NCBI GenBank assembly: GCA_963556145.1
Contig: OY744461.1
Coordinates: 2,232,001 to 2,296,000, forward strand
Source of the DNA: Hygrocybe punicea
Taxonomy: Eukaryota; Basidiomycota; Agaricomycetes; Agaricales; Hygrophoraceae
Length of the DNA stretch: 64,000 nt
Reading direction: 5' to 3'
Of the stretch, positions 10,775 through 21,616 are shown piece by piece; position 1 is the first letter of the stretch, and each line of letters opens with the position of its first letter. The translations under genes and the position numbers were made by a program. Under the pieces are notes generated by a model. It was given only the letters and a program-made list of their open reading frames with translations. It searched no databases and was not told the origin of the DNA.

Positions 10775-12313
10775 ATGGGAGCTGACCTCAGTGGTGTCCT
10801 GGCGGCACCCGCCGAACCATATCCGTGCAACATGCGCATGCTTGCAAATGGCAACGAGGATGAGGAACTTCATGCATGCGACCTCGTTCGCCTTCCAGGT
10901 TACACAGCAGCATATAAGCGAACTCTCCCAATGCTCCCGACGAAGCAACAACCTCAGCCTAATCCGAGGGCAAGGCATCAGGCTCCCACTGATCCTGAAC
11001 TGGAACCCCATGGAACAAAGTGTGGCAGGCCTCATGGAGCTGGCAACTATACACTGGATGACATGGAGACACTCTTGGATTATACAGAAGCTGAGCTTCC
11101 CCTTGGGCAGCGTGGATGGAAAGTTGTGCATCATAATTTTTCTCAATGGGCTCACAGACACTCCCGACCAGAGCGCGGACTGAAGTCTCTTGAGACAAAG
11201 TTTAAACAGGTATGTGAATCGGTTATGGTACAACAAGGACATTGACAAACTATGTCTGTAGCTTGTGAAAACTACAAAGCCCATGGGCCGTGGTGTCTGC
11301 CCTCCCCATGTGGATCGTGCTCATTTTATTGAGGAACTGAACTGGTCAATGAGAGGGCGGCAACCCGAGACCTTAGTGACGCAGACTTTGATGATGTTGA
11401 TGGTGAGGACGATGAGGATCTGGATCATGAAGATGCCATGCTCAGTTGTGAGGACATAGCATCCGTTCGCATCCGACTCAAGGTTGCAGTCATTCGCAGT
11501 GTCAAGGAGCTGCCCCCGGTGTGGTGCAATGGACATGGAGGGAATGGCTTGGAGCTTGTGGAAAAGATGTCCCACGCATTCGATCTGGCTGCTCAGGAGT
11601 TATGTGATCAAGGGCGAACCCACTGTGCATTTGAGAGTACACATATGTTTGCAATGGCGCAGAGGGAGCGCGACGCACAGACTCTCGTGGAATCTCTTCG
11701 CACCCAGATGAACACACCTCAGGGCCAAGTGTATGAAGCTGACCATGCACGCGAGTTGCTGCAGTTCAAGCTTGAGCTGCAGCTGCGTGATCGTGTGCAC
11801 AACAGGAACCAAGGAGTTGCCGTCCAGAAGCCGCGGAAGATATTCCGGAATGAGGTCCACTATGGTGATGGTGGCAGTTCCGTGACGTGGGTTTCCGACG
11901 TTGCACCGAGTGATGACAGTGATGTGGAGATTGTTGAGGTCCAGCCCAAGGGTCCTATGGCCAGTCGTTCATTGAAGCGCAAATATGCCTTTCATGAAAC
12001 CCTCGCACCCTATTCTCACACCAATGACTCCCTGCAGTCACCTGTGATCATCAAAACAGAAGCCCCGATCATCAAATCCGAGCCTGTGACCATCAAATCC
12101 AAGCCCATGACCATTGAAGCCAACCCTGTCTGCAAACAAGAGGCAGCTTGCCCCTCACGATCTCTCCTGCTGAGTGCATGCACACTCAACATGCACGTCT
12201 CTGCTAATTCTACTCAGAACATGATAGGTGACAGGATCACCATGAAGCTGAGCCCTACCTGTGCACACATTGTCAAAGTCAATGACGAGAACATCGTGCT
12301 GCTCCTGATCTGA
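10775..12313 (+). pseudogene. Harbinger ORF1: DUF6818/Myb-like DNA-binding protein, frameshifted
   Basis: Known: fungal PIF/Harbinger elements carry a Myb/SANT-like partner protein thought to bring the transposase to DNA. Seen: exon 1 ends with GAGNYTLDDMETLLDYTEAE, PLGQRGWKVVHHNF and RPERGLKSLETKFKQ. A 52-base intron follows (11210-11261, GTATGT..TAG). Exon 2 continues LVKTTKPMGRGVCPPHVDRA. Near 11340 the sense moves by one base to NERAATRDLSDADFDD, an acidic run, then a long Gln/Glu-rich helical stretch (HARELLQFKLELQLRDR, likely coiled coil) and a C-terminus with repeated IKSEP/IKSKP-type motifs ending at 12313. The frame change implies a damaged copy. It converges on the transposase at 12594. 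Confidence 0.75.
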
Positions 12314-12593
12314 GGCCCAGGTAATACTCCCTTTTTTTTTTCCATTGCTAGCTACTGGTTGTGTGCATGCCCCGACCTCCCCACCGTCCTTACTTGACTA
12401 TTTGCCATGATACCCCACCATCCTTACTTGACCTTTTGGCTTGCTACCCCCACTGTCCTTACTTGATATGTACTTACCTCTGGTGCCAATCTGGCCCTCA
12501 CTGTCCCTACAGTCTCGAAATAAAGTGATTAGTGAATGCCACCATTGTGGCACTCCTTGATATTAAATACAGAGGGCAACACGACATAAAAAA

Positions 12594-13954
12594 TCACTCA
12601 TAGTTAGCTACAGTATGAAATTGTGACACCCGGTCCATCTTCCATTGATCTGAGAACAGCAGGGCCTCAAATGCATTCCACACCTCCTCTGCTTCCCACC
12701 CAGAATGCCAGTGAGACACATAGACACTCCGGATCTGATTGAAGCTGACACGACAACATCGAAGGTTGTGGAGATGCAAGCAGATCTCCAAGAGATCTGC
12801 TCACTTCTTGGCATGTTTGACCTCCAGGGGTATCCGCAGCCACCCAAAAGAACCCTGCAGTGTTCGATTCCCCCATTCTGCTGTCTGTCTGTATGACAGA
12901 AGCTGACGATCAAAATCCATCATAGCTTGGACCTCAGTGCGTGTTCCTGGGACACGATCACCACTCTTGAGAGGGGCGCGAATTCGTCCTGCGATCTGAT
13001 TTGTACCCTGGGGAAACGCTGTGTCTGCAACCAAGTAAAATCCAGCAGGTGTTCTATCTTGGAGCTTGAGATAGATGGGCCATGCAACACAGGAGTCATG
13101 CCAGCTCCCTGGAGCATTGACATGCACAGCAATAATTAGACCTAGATGACCATTAGATAGACCCACAGTGGCGCTTTTGATGAACACATACCACTGGGTG
13201 CAAAAACAAGGACAGAACTAATAAAATGTTCTGAGAGCCAACCATTATATGTGGCATTTTTGATGTCAACATCGCTAGATGTCTGGACCGGTGGGTTGAG
13301 TCCATTGATGCTTGCAAATGCACCTGTGAGCAGCGGATGGCACTCATGGACAAGATCATTGTGCGCCTGGAATTGGGATAACTTGTTGAACCAGCAGATT
13401 CTGGCATCAGGGATGGTACGGAGGGTTTGTAGTAGTATATTCATAGCAAAGAAGAGGTAGCGAGACACCACAGTGGGCACCGAGGGCAAAAATCTGTTGG
13501 AGGCTTACTTCTCGCATGGTGGAGTTGAGATAATGAAGAACAAGGCCCAAGGCGCCCTCAGCATCCAGTGATCGTGAGCCGGGGTGGGTGGAGGCCTCCC
13601 CTTTGGTGTCATTGTGTGGGATCGGTGTCTCATTCCAAGCTTGCCCAAAGCCCTCTGTGATGATCCGGTTAAAGCATGCGACATTGAAACCCATGGTGGT
13701 GATGTAGGCCCTGTCACTGCAGCTAAGGCACAACTGCACCCATGGTGTATTGGCACGGGGATTGGGGAGGAGCTGGGGACGACAGAAATAGAGTCGGTTG
13801 GGGTGTCGAATCTCAGATCGGATGAGTCATGCTTCCACTGCACCCACATACATGATAGAAGCTGCGAAGGCGAGCTGCGCCTGGAGATCATCCTCAATAT
13901 CGTCTGTCTCAGCATCGAGCAGGAGCTGAAGGCATAAGTATTGTTCCAGGCCAT
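12594..13954 (-). pseudogene. PIF/Harbinger DDE transposase, catalytic Asp lost
   Basis: Known: DDE_Tnp_4 family nuclease. Seen on the minus strand: MAWNNTYAFSS start region; AYITTMGFNVACFNRIITEGF; SLDAEGALGLVLHYLNST; HECHPLLTGAF; ASINGLNPPVQTSSD; NATYNGWLSEHF; NAPGSWHDSCVAW; GFYLVADTAFPQGTNQIAG (second Asp); SYRQTAEWGNRTLQGSFG (Glu); LHNLRCCRVSFNQIRSVY near the end. Several short introns or frame changes separate these blocks (about 13850, 13450-13480, 13150-13190, 12800). The first catalytic Asp, normally in an I-D-G motif, is Asn (codon AAT) in ASINGLN, so the enzyme should be inactive. The end at 12594 lies about 280 bp from the end of ORF1. Confidence 0.85.
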
Positions 13955-14428
13955 GCTCGCTGGGCCCGAGGCCTGGTGTGAATCAAGACAGGCTTAACCG
14001 GTAAAATCATTGTAAATAATTATTTAATGGTATGGGATGCATGAGCGATTAGCTTATTTCCATAAACCCCTTGCCTTGCTCCCGGTAATGTAGCATTTTA
14101 TTGAGAAACATAAAGAAATTGCCATGGGAAGTCACCCAATGTCCCAGTGCCACACAGCATTATAATACTGTCATTACTACTCCATATATGGATATCTACA
14201 TTATAATGGCTACGGGCGCGAGAGGGACAGTGGCTACATTTTAATGTGGACAGGTGAAATTCTCACGTAACATTATAATTGTCCTACATGGAGTGTTGGG
14301 AGCTTGAAGTTGCGGCACCACTCCTTTAGAATTCGTTTCGGTTGGCCGAGCCTGAACTTACAGTGTCAGCCTATCACGGGATGATCGCAAGCAAAACCCT
14401 TTCAGGCAAAAGACAAAAAAGCGGACAC

Positions 14429-14790
14429 TCACAGCGGCAGCGGGCTCACTTCAAATTGTCCGTCGGCCCCCACTCGACCTGGAAATGGGAGCGAATTGGC
14501 CCCGCCAACACACTGCGATGCTTCTTCTGCCAACGGGGGGCTGGCTGGTTCTGGACTTGAGGTGGGTTTGGGGGACGACGCCTGTCCGTCAGCTATCATA
14601 AGGTCCTCACGGCGCCCACTGGAGCAGATGCTCGTCTTGAAGTGGCTGGCATAGGGGCGCAGAGACACGAGGAGGAGGATTGAGGTCAAGCCGACGAAGA
14701 TGCATGCCAGCAGAACAATGAAGACTCCATTAATGAGATTGGGGAGATCGCGGGGCAGGCACAGGCAGAGAAGCTCTGCTGCTGTCGATG
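14429..14790 (-). CDS. Possible exon of a single-pass membrane protein
   Basis: The minus strand has an open stretch with an 18-22 residue hydrophobic segment (NLINGVFIVLLACIFVGL and on), then a basic stop-transfer region, and a Ser/Pro-rich tail ending at a stop at 14429. It lies between the Harbinger right end and the Plavaka gene, so it could be a host exon. No family recognised; upstream exons were not found. Confidence 0.3.
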
Positions 14791-15269
14791 CTGGCGGGTG
14801 TCATCAAGGGTGGCTGTTGAGTGGGAAGTCAGCCCTTGAAAGCGATTGCCTCGGGTCCCCAGCACCATCAATCGCTGTTGCAGCACTGTGGGGGGCAAAA
14901 ACGGTGAGCACGATATCTTATTTGTGACGTTGTTTGTGTGCATTGACACCCAGAAGCCCATTCCTCAGTTCGAGGGATCGGGGTTCCAGTTGCCATGTGA
15001 CGCGAACCGTGAATTCCCAGATGGAAGGGGCTTGGGAGCTTTGCGAGAAGACATCATGACAGGTTTGAGGGTGTCGCCATTGGTGGGAGGTAGCACCAGA
15101 TTGGGGTGTGAGAGTTGGTGTGGAGATTCATGGAAGACAAGGGCGCACTAGTGCCGCAATTGGTTAGATTTGGGTACGAATAATTGCCACTGTAAGAAAG
15201 ACTCACATTTCATGTCACAGTTTGATAGCTTGGGATAGGGTTGGGAGATGTGTGGTGGGTGGGGCAAAA

Positions 15270-18200
15270 CTAATGGATGGTGACATATGCATGTCTATCG
15301 CTGAACGGATTAACAAAAAATGTGGGGCTTTCATCCAAGACTGTGTCAGAAGCCCAGTACCGTGGGATGGAAGGGCCAGACTTTGGGAATAGATGCACAC
15401 TCCTCCTAAAGCTTTGGACCGGGAGAATGCTGGCAAGACGTTGACCATTGCGAATGGTCTGAGTGAGTTTGTACATGAGGCGATCTGGTTCTGGGGTTCT
15501 GGGGAAGGGTGAAAACCATTCTACATACACAAGATGTTGAGGGGGTCGGCAATGAGGAAGAAAAAGTTGCTTGATGGCTCTATCGGGGATTTTAAAAACC
15601 ACCTGAACTTGCACAACATGATATCCTACCAAATTTGAGTTAGGTCAGTATGACAAGGTTCTGGTGTGGGATTCATCACCTTGTACGCCAACTCCTTGAC
15701 CGCCTCCCACATTCACAATGCCGGTGTCAAAGCGAGGTGCAACTGTGCGATTGCAACGCTTCTTCTTTTGAGCAGGTTGTGCATGGATTGAATCAACAAT
15801 AATTGAGTCCCCTTCAAGCTCACTGACAAACTTCATTTTGTGGTAAACGGGTAGGGCACGGAACGGCAGGAATGTGTCAAGTGTGGCATCCTCAACCTGG
15901 CATGATGTCGATCCAGGGTGGTTGGTGGCAACAACAAATCAAGCCAATGCATCATGGATGTAAGTCGCGCCATAGTCAGCAACAAGGGATTCAAGGGAAA
16001 CGGACTTGATGGAGGGATGTTTTGGCATCTTCACATATCTATCGAGTTCAAGTCTGGGGGATTGCTGAGCTCTGATACTGGTGGAATTATTAGTCAATCA
16101 CCACAAGATGTAACTGGCATGGCGAAGAATTTTCTCTTTGCGTTCCAGCCAAAGTGTCATTTGAGGATACTCGTCTTTGGTGTTAGTTGCTCGATAGGCC
16201 TCCTTTGCATAATCAATGTGCAAGCACTCGGTGGTCTGAGTGTTGTAGTTGTCGGTGGTTCCGAAAAGCTTGATTGATCTTGAGTAGTGACGGAGAAAAT
16301 GAAGTTTGGGAATATTGAACACCTCGCGCGTGCCTAGGTCAATAAAAACACTCTTGTTTGCATGAAAGCGATCAAGAGCTTCATCCAGAGATGCCAGTGT
16401 TTCAGTTGTCTGCACAGGGTACTGAGCAATATAGTGGAAATCCAGAATTGCTCGAACAGCACCGACGAGATGACATGTATCCTGATTGTTAGGGAGGTTG
16501 ATGAGAATGCCAAGGAGTATGCGGCCAATCTCGTTGTGTTCTTTTCCAGTCACTTTGGATAATCCACAGATGCCGTTTGAAAAGTGTCATTGGGCAGAAG
16601 ACATTTGCATCGTGCATCAAGCTCCATATGATCGAAAACAGATTTAAGCCATGCTACAATGTGCCTGATGATGCCTTGCAACAATTGGTGGAGGATGTCA
16701 GGCGTGATTGATTCAAAAATGTTCAGGAATGGGAGACTCACCCAGAATGGGGAATATATGGGTTTCACGCCTGCTTCAGCACAGGCACAAGTGAATTGGG
16801 ATGGATCATCATCTGCTAGGGCAAGTGCCTCAAGAATCCGGTTGAGATCACGCGGTATAAGTGGAATGTCATTACTGCCCATCTGGTTGTTCGGGGTATC
16901 ACATTTCGGGAACTGTCCGTTTTTGACACCTGTTACAAGTGTTTGATCCTGATAATCCACAGAATATGCTGCAATGATTTGGTGGACCCGATGCCTTATG
17001 CCATCACCACTGGACATGATGGTGCCATGCACTCCAGCATGCTCAAGTGGTGCTAAAACTCGGCCCATGCATGAGTGGAAAAGGTTTGCAAGCATTCAAT
17101 GTCGACTATCCTTGTTAGTGATGTGGTCCAGTTTGGTGGTAGGAAGGTAGGCGATGAGGATTTGGGCTCGTTGGGAAGGTTTTCGACGAATTGCTTTCGG
17201 GATGTTGCCAATTGTTAGGTATACAGGATAGGCACTCTTGTTATGGAACTGTGTTACTTGAGTCTTGTCCGTAGAGAGGATCAAAGGCACTATCGTAGCA
17301 CCAGGTTTACGATGTTCAAGGACTTTCTAGGTATGCCATTCAAATGATGAATTGCTAAAGGCATCCGCAAACTTGGTGACCCTAACCTGTGTTTCCCACC
17401 ACCACTCGGCGGTATGCATCTCATAATAAACGTGAGATTTTTTGCTTCGATCTTAATAGTGTCGCTTGGGCGCAAAGATGAGGTGTTGACTGAATTCGGG
17501 ATCACCAAACAATGCTCTGATACACTCTATAATATCCCGACGATAGATCTCATATGTACATTCGGCAACAGTGACTTCTTCACAAATGAAGCGAGGCCGA
17601 TTGGGTAACTTGTCATTGACGATTTTGTTCAGCTTGCAAGAATTTTTATATGAGAGCTGAAGTCGCTCTTGGATCTAGACAGCATAAGTGCATGGTTTAG
17701 ACATCAGGTAACAAGCTAACACCTACTCCCTCGATGCTCAAAAGTTCCGTGATAGCTGTTGAGCTGGTGCCCCGAAGTTTTGCCCACTGAGCAAATTCCC
17801 AGTCAAGCTTGGAAGTAAATGGTTCATATAGGTTGCCAGGATTGCTGAGCTTGTCCTGATACTGTACGTTTGTACGGACATCGCAACCATCAACTGGGGC
17901 TCCTGCTTGGCCGATTGTGAATAGTTCGATGAAGTTTTCAGAATTGTGTGGCATATTTTGTTGAACAGGCTCATTCTCAGGCTGAGGACTGTCGCCATCT
18001 GGGAATTGGGGTTCAGCATTTAATGCATGAATCTCAACATCGTCCAATGGCCCTGAAACTCTGGCGTCAAGGTAATCCCCATCTGAATAAACATCAACGT
18101 CCGAATCGGTGTCAGTGTTGGAATGAGTGTCAATGTCTGAATAATCAGAGTTGGTTTCAAAATGAGGATTGATGATTGGTGTGTCGGTGTCGATTTCTCC

Positions 18201-18479
18201 ATCAATGTTGGGTGGATAATACAGCTGCTCATGATCGAACTCATCAAAATCTCCCTCCAGTGGAGCACCTTAGTCACTCATTTGGTTCAACCCATCGCAT
18301 TCGCCTGGTGCCGAATTGGTGTCCGGGAGCCTTTCAAAGTCATCGAGCATTTGATCAATGATAGACCTGTGGTAGGCTTCTCTACATCCCGGCTTTGACG
18401 TGTGCTGTCCATGGAGAGTGTAGCTGGTGTAGGAAAAGCTTTGGTGGCAACTGGCACAGAACAGAGCCATGGCATGCAC
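15270..18479 (-). CDS. Plavaka (CACTA-like) transposase, multi-exon
   Basis: Known: Plavaka is the CACTA-like transposase family of basidiomycetes. Seen in order: N-terminal C2H2 finger CASCHQSFSYTSYTLHGQH with following C and H; an acidic linker (DTHSNTDTDSDVDVYSD); SKLDWEFAQWAKLRGTSSTA; FICEEVTVAECTYEIYRRD; HVYYEMHTAEWWWETQ; LSTDKTQVTQFHNKSAYPVY (a catalytic Asp block); NIPKAIRRKPSQRAQILIAY; SITPDILHQLLQGIIRH; HFLRHYSRSIKLFGTTDN; HIDYAKEAYRATNTKDEYPQ; C-terminal VEWFSPFPRTPEPDR and PRYWASDTVLDESPTFFVNP ending at 15270. The blocks lie in shifting frames joined by short introns. I see no gross loss, but each splice site was not checked. It diverges from the accessory gene at 19207. The ends of the Plavaka element were not found. 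Confidence 0.85.
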
Positions 18480-18505
18480 TTGGAGAGGATGAGGGAAGTT
18501 TGCAA

Positions 18506-19206
18506 AATGCCGGGAAATTGGGGTGAAACTGAAACCTAAGAAAGGAAATATTGAAGTTGTGCAGAATTGATTACTGGCATATAACTTACTTCAGGAGGTG
18601 GGAAAATGCCTAGATGGGCCAGGAGTAAGTGACAATATCGGGATGAGCAATTTTATGAGGCTGGGGAATGTGAGGGTGATGGGTATGGAGCTGGCAAGAA
18701 GAGATGCTGTAGATAATAAAGAAATAAGTCGCCAGCAGGACAAGCGGGAAATAGTAGCTGTACCAGTACAGAGAAAAAGGATACCGAGCGCCAAAATTGG
18801 TCAGGGTCAATTTGTGTAAGTTGTCATCGGCACACTGCCTTCGTGGTGTCGCAAGTGTAGAAGATATCACTAGAGGCCAAGAAAGTATTTAAAAAAACAT
18901 TAGAGCAATGCTAAAAGACGATAATAGACAGAAAGTACACATACCGCTTGGGGTGGAACCAACCATGTAAAATATGGGTGCCGGTTCAGGCGTGTTGTTG
19001 TTTAGCAGCATCTGCCAAAACTTGTTTCAGCCTAGTGGTTGCAACTCAGAATGTCCGACAAAAAAAATATAAACACTTTACCTAACTTGTCCACAGCTGA
19101 GCTCTAGTATAAAAGACAGAAGGGTAATTCGGGTTCAGCCATTTCGGAGAAAAAAACACCCCACTCACCCATTGAAACACCACACTCCTTTATATTTGAA
19201 TTCACT
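18506..19206. promoter_or_regulatory. Bidirectional region between Plavaka transposase and accessory gene
   Basis: About 700 bp separate the two divergent start codons. A good TATA box (TATAAAAG, 19108-19115) lies about 92 bp upstream of the ATG at 19207, followed by a pyrimidine-rich leader with the ATG context ACTATGGCA. No clear TATA was noted on the other strand. Role as a shared promoter is inference from layout. Confidence 0.5.
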
Positions 19207-21616
19207 ATGGCAAGAGGCCGACGAAAGGCTCCAACCATGTTGAGCGAAGAAGAGGAAGGGCCTTCGCATCAGCAGCCTGAGGTTGCTGAAGGCACCCGTG
19301 AACTTGAACAGTCGGACGTCAATTCTGAACTTGAAGTTCCTGGCAGGAAAAAGCGCCGGCTGGACGAAGTAACTGTGACAAACATTGGTGAGTGAACAAA
19401 TTGCACTATGAATGACTCATGACTCACTTTGCCTGAATACTTCCTTGCTTGTGGTGTTCTTGTCTAGCACCTTGTGTTGCAAAGACGAAGGCCCTGAGCG
19501 ATGCCCGTGAGTATATCTCTTTTGCAGATACCTTGTACATACTCACCTTTGTCAGGCTGGCAGAATGCCGCACCCAAAGGCAGGGTGCCCCGCAAGACAG
19601 CTGAGGCCTTATCAGTTGCCCCACCGCAGTCGAAGGTAAAAGGTCAACGTGGAGGTGAGGGTCTCTCCCACGTTCTCATTGGTCATTATTTAAAATATTC
19701 AATGCCCGACAGGCAAGAAACTACCGGATGGTAAGTGTCAAGCAATGATACTTTTGACACACTAGCATGTTGCTTCAACTAGACCACCATCTGCCTATAC
19801 TCAACATAGATGGGCTTGCCTCATCTGAAAACTCAGCTGGAGAGAGTGACATCGAGGAAGGACACCTGTCATCAAAGGACCAAGCCACCGGTGAGCTACA
19901 TGACTAGCTTCAGGTGCAACACAGGAACTACTGACTTTATGATGGAATGAACAGGTGACCACAATGGCTGCCAACCGGCTAATGCCAGTGTGCCCTTGGA
20001 GGAAGTCCAAACTTGGAACAGTGGCGCTTCTGAATCAGAGTGGGATTCCTGTCTTGATGAAGAAATTGAAGACGATGACCCAGAACTCCTGGCAAGTCAG
20101 GATGGTCTAGCATTATCTCGAAAACTAGCATCGGAAGTAAGTGTCAAAGTCACCACGAGCACTTGGATGACCACTGATGCAATCTCATCAGTATTTTGAT
20201 GGCAGCGACCAATGTGGATTCGGATGGACAAGAGTTTGAAGGGTCCAGCTCGTGATCCCCATGCAACCTCAAAACAGCATCCCAAGTCCAATCCCGAAAT
20301 GCCTGTATTGGCCCCCATTCCTCGCAAAATGCAGCAGACGCACTCAACCTCAAGTGCGAGAAGTGATGGTGCCTCCCACGACAAAAACTTGCAATCATTC
20401 AGCAATCAGAAGTTGCCTGGGTACCTGGCAAAGGTGACATCAGTCCGTACACATTGACATTGGGCTCCTGATCATCTGACCATTCCTCAGACTAATACTG
20501 CGGCAAGACACAGAAAGGAGAATCAGGTATGTTGCTATTCATAACAGGATCAACATCGTACTCATCCTGGGACCCTGTGACCATCGACAATGTCGACCAA
20601 CAGGTCCAAAAGATGGTAGATGACATTCATGGCACTCTGCCCAAGGTCCTCGACATAAACAACAAAGAACCTCAAGTTGGTGCTCGAGCTACGTGGCCAT
20701 TTTACACAAACCTAGTTCTCAGTTATTCTGGTGATTACAATCTCACAGCTCAGACCCATGAAGTCAGGGCCATCGTCCGCAAGGCTCTGCCGTTTCTTCT
20801 AGGCAAACTCTCTTTTATTGACTTCTATCCTGCATCTACTACCCGGGCTGCCTGGCAACAAATTGTCCTTATAGCAGCAGCTAGCAAACTGAAGAAAAAA
20901 GGGAGTCAAGCTGCTGCCACGCACTTCGCTAGTGTCCAGGATCACTTGTGTGATGACAAAAATTACAGCCCAATTCTGGGAAAGCTTGTATGTCAGCACA
21001 ACCATGAACCTTGCTTGCTGACTACTGACTACAACAGCTCGACGCGTGAGTCCCTACTTTCCGGAACAATCTTAAATCTAACGCTGAGCAAACTGTCATC
21101 CCTCACTTCAACCTACGTGCCAGCTGTGCTGAGGAGGTGGAGTGGTATCTAAGCAAAATGCAGTACATATACCCATGTGACGGGAAGGTGAAATGATCAA
21201 CAAGTACAATTCATATCATATTTCACTCAAATTTCTATAGAACAGGAAAGTAGAAACATGACGCCCTTACCAACACCCCGCCATCACATCCAACATTTCA
21301 GTTTTTTATATGACTCGCCATGCCGGCGTCATGAGTGCCCATAGCGAGCAGTTTGAGCCGTCAACAGAAGAGTATACAGACAGGGAGCTCCCGGATGCAA
21401 TGATAGCATCAGCTGCAACAGCTGTAAGTACATTGCTCTGTGGACTCTGATTGCTCACCCGCTCTCACAGGTGTATGCAGCTCTCTCCGAATGGCGGAGT
21501 GGTCATCACCAACGGATTGAATTCTCAGTGAACACTTTCGCAAGTGTCTACAAGGCTCATATCACACTTCCACCAGATTCAGCAAGATATTACCAACTCA
21601 CTTGGGATGCCTGAAA
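19207..21616 (+). CDS. DUF6532-like accessory gene of the Plavaka element, 5' part (split by insertion)
   Basis: Seen: a gene with many short exons. Exon 1 starts MARGRRKAPTMLSEEEEG and has a basic GRKKRRLDE patch (possible nuclear signal), then a GTGAGT donor at 19388. Further exons are Ser/Asp/Glu-rich. The conserved part runs from about 20540: VQKMVDDIHGTLPKVLD, AIVRKALPFLLGKLSFIDFY, then after introns VYAALSEWRSGHHQRIEF and FASVYKAHITLPP. This pattern fits DUF6532, a family of unknown function common next to agaric transposons. The open frame ends at a TGA at 21612, but that end lies in the left terminus of the 11.2-kb insertion; the genuine C-terminus is at 32741-32953. Function unknown; its position suggests a transposition-associated role. 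Confidence 0.65.

Larger units (their letters stand above)
7623..14291. mobile_element. PIF/Harbinger transposon (6.7 kb, carries a nested element)
   Basis: Seen: inverted ends of about 165 bp. The left starts TCCATGTAGGA at 7623 and the right ends TCCTACATGGA at 14291; both continue with AATTATAATGTT, ATGTAGCCACTGTCCCTCTC and TATCCATATATGGAGTAGTA. Internal genes are a DUF6818-like ORF1 on + and a Harbinger DDE transposase on -, the usual convergent two-gene plan. The ends contain repeated palindromes CATTATAATG. No 3-bp TWA duplication is obvious (left flank ends gca, right begins gtg). The element is probably dead: both genes are damaged. Confidence 0.85.

Noticed and set aside
14292..15269. 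Plavaka element left terminus
   Set aside because: No inverted partner of any sequence right of 32953 could be recognised, so no end is claimed.
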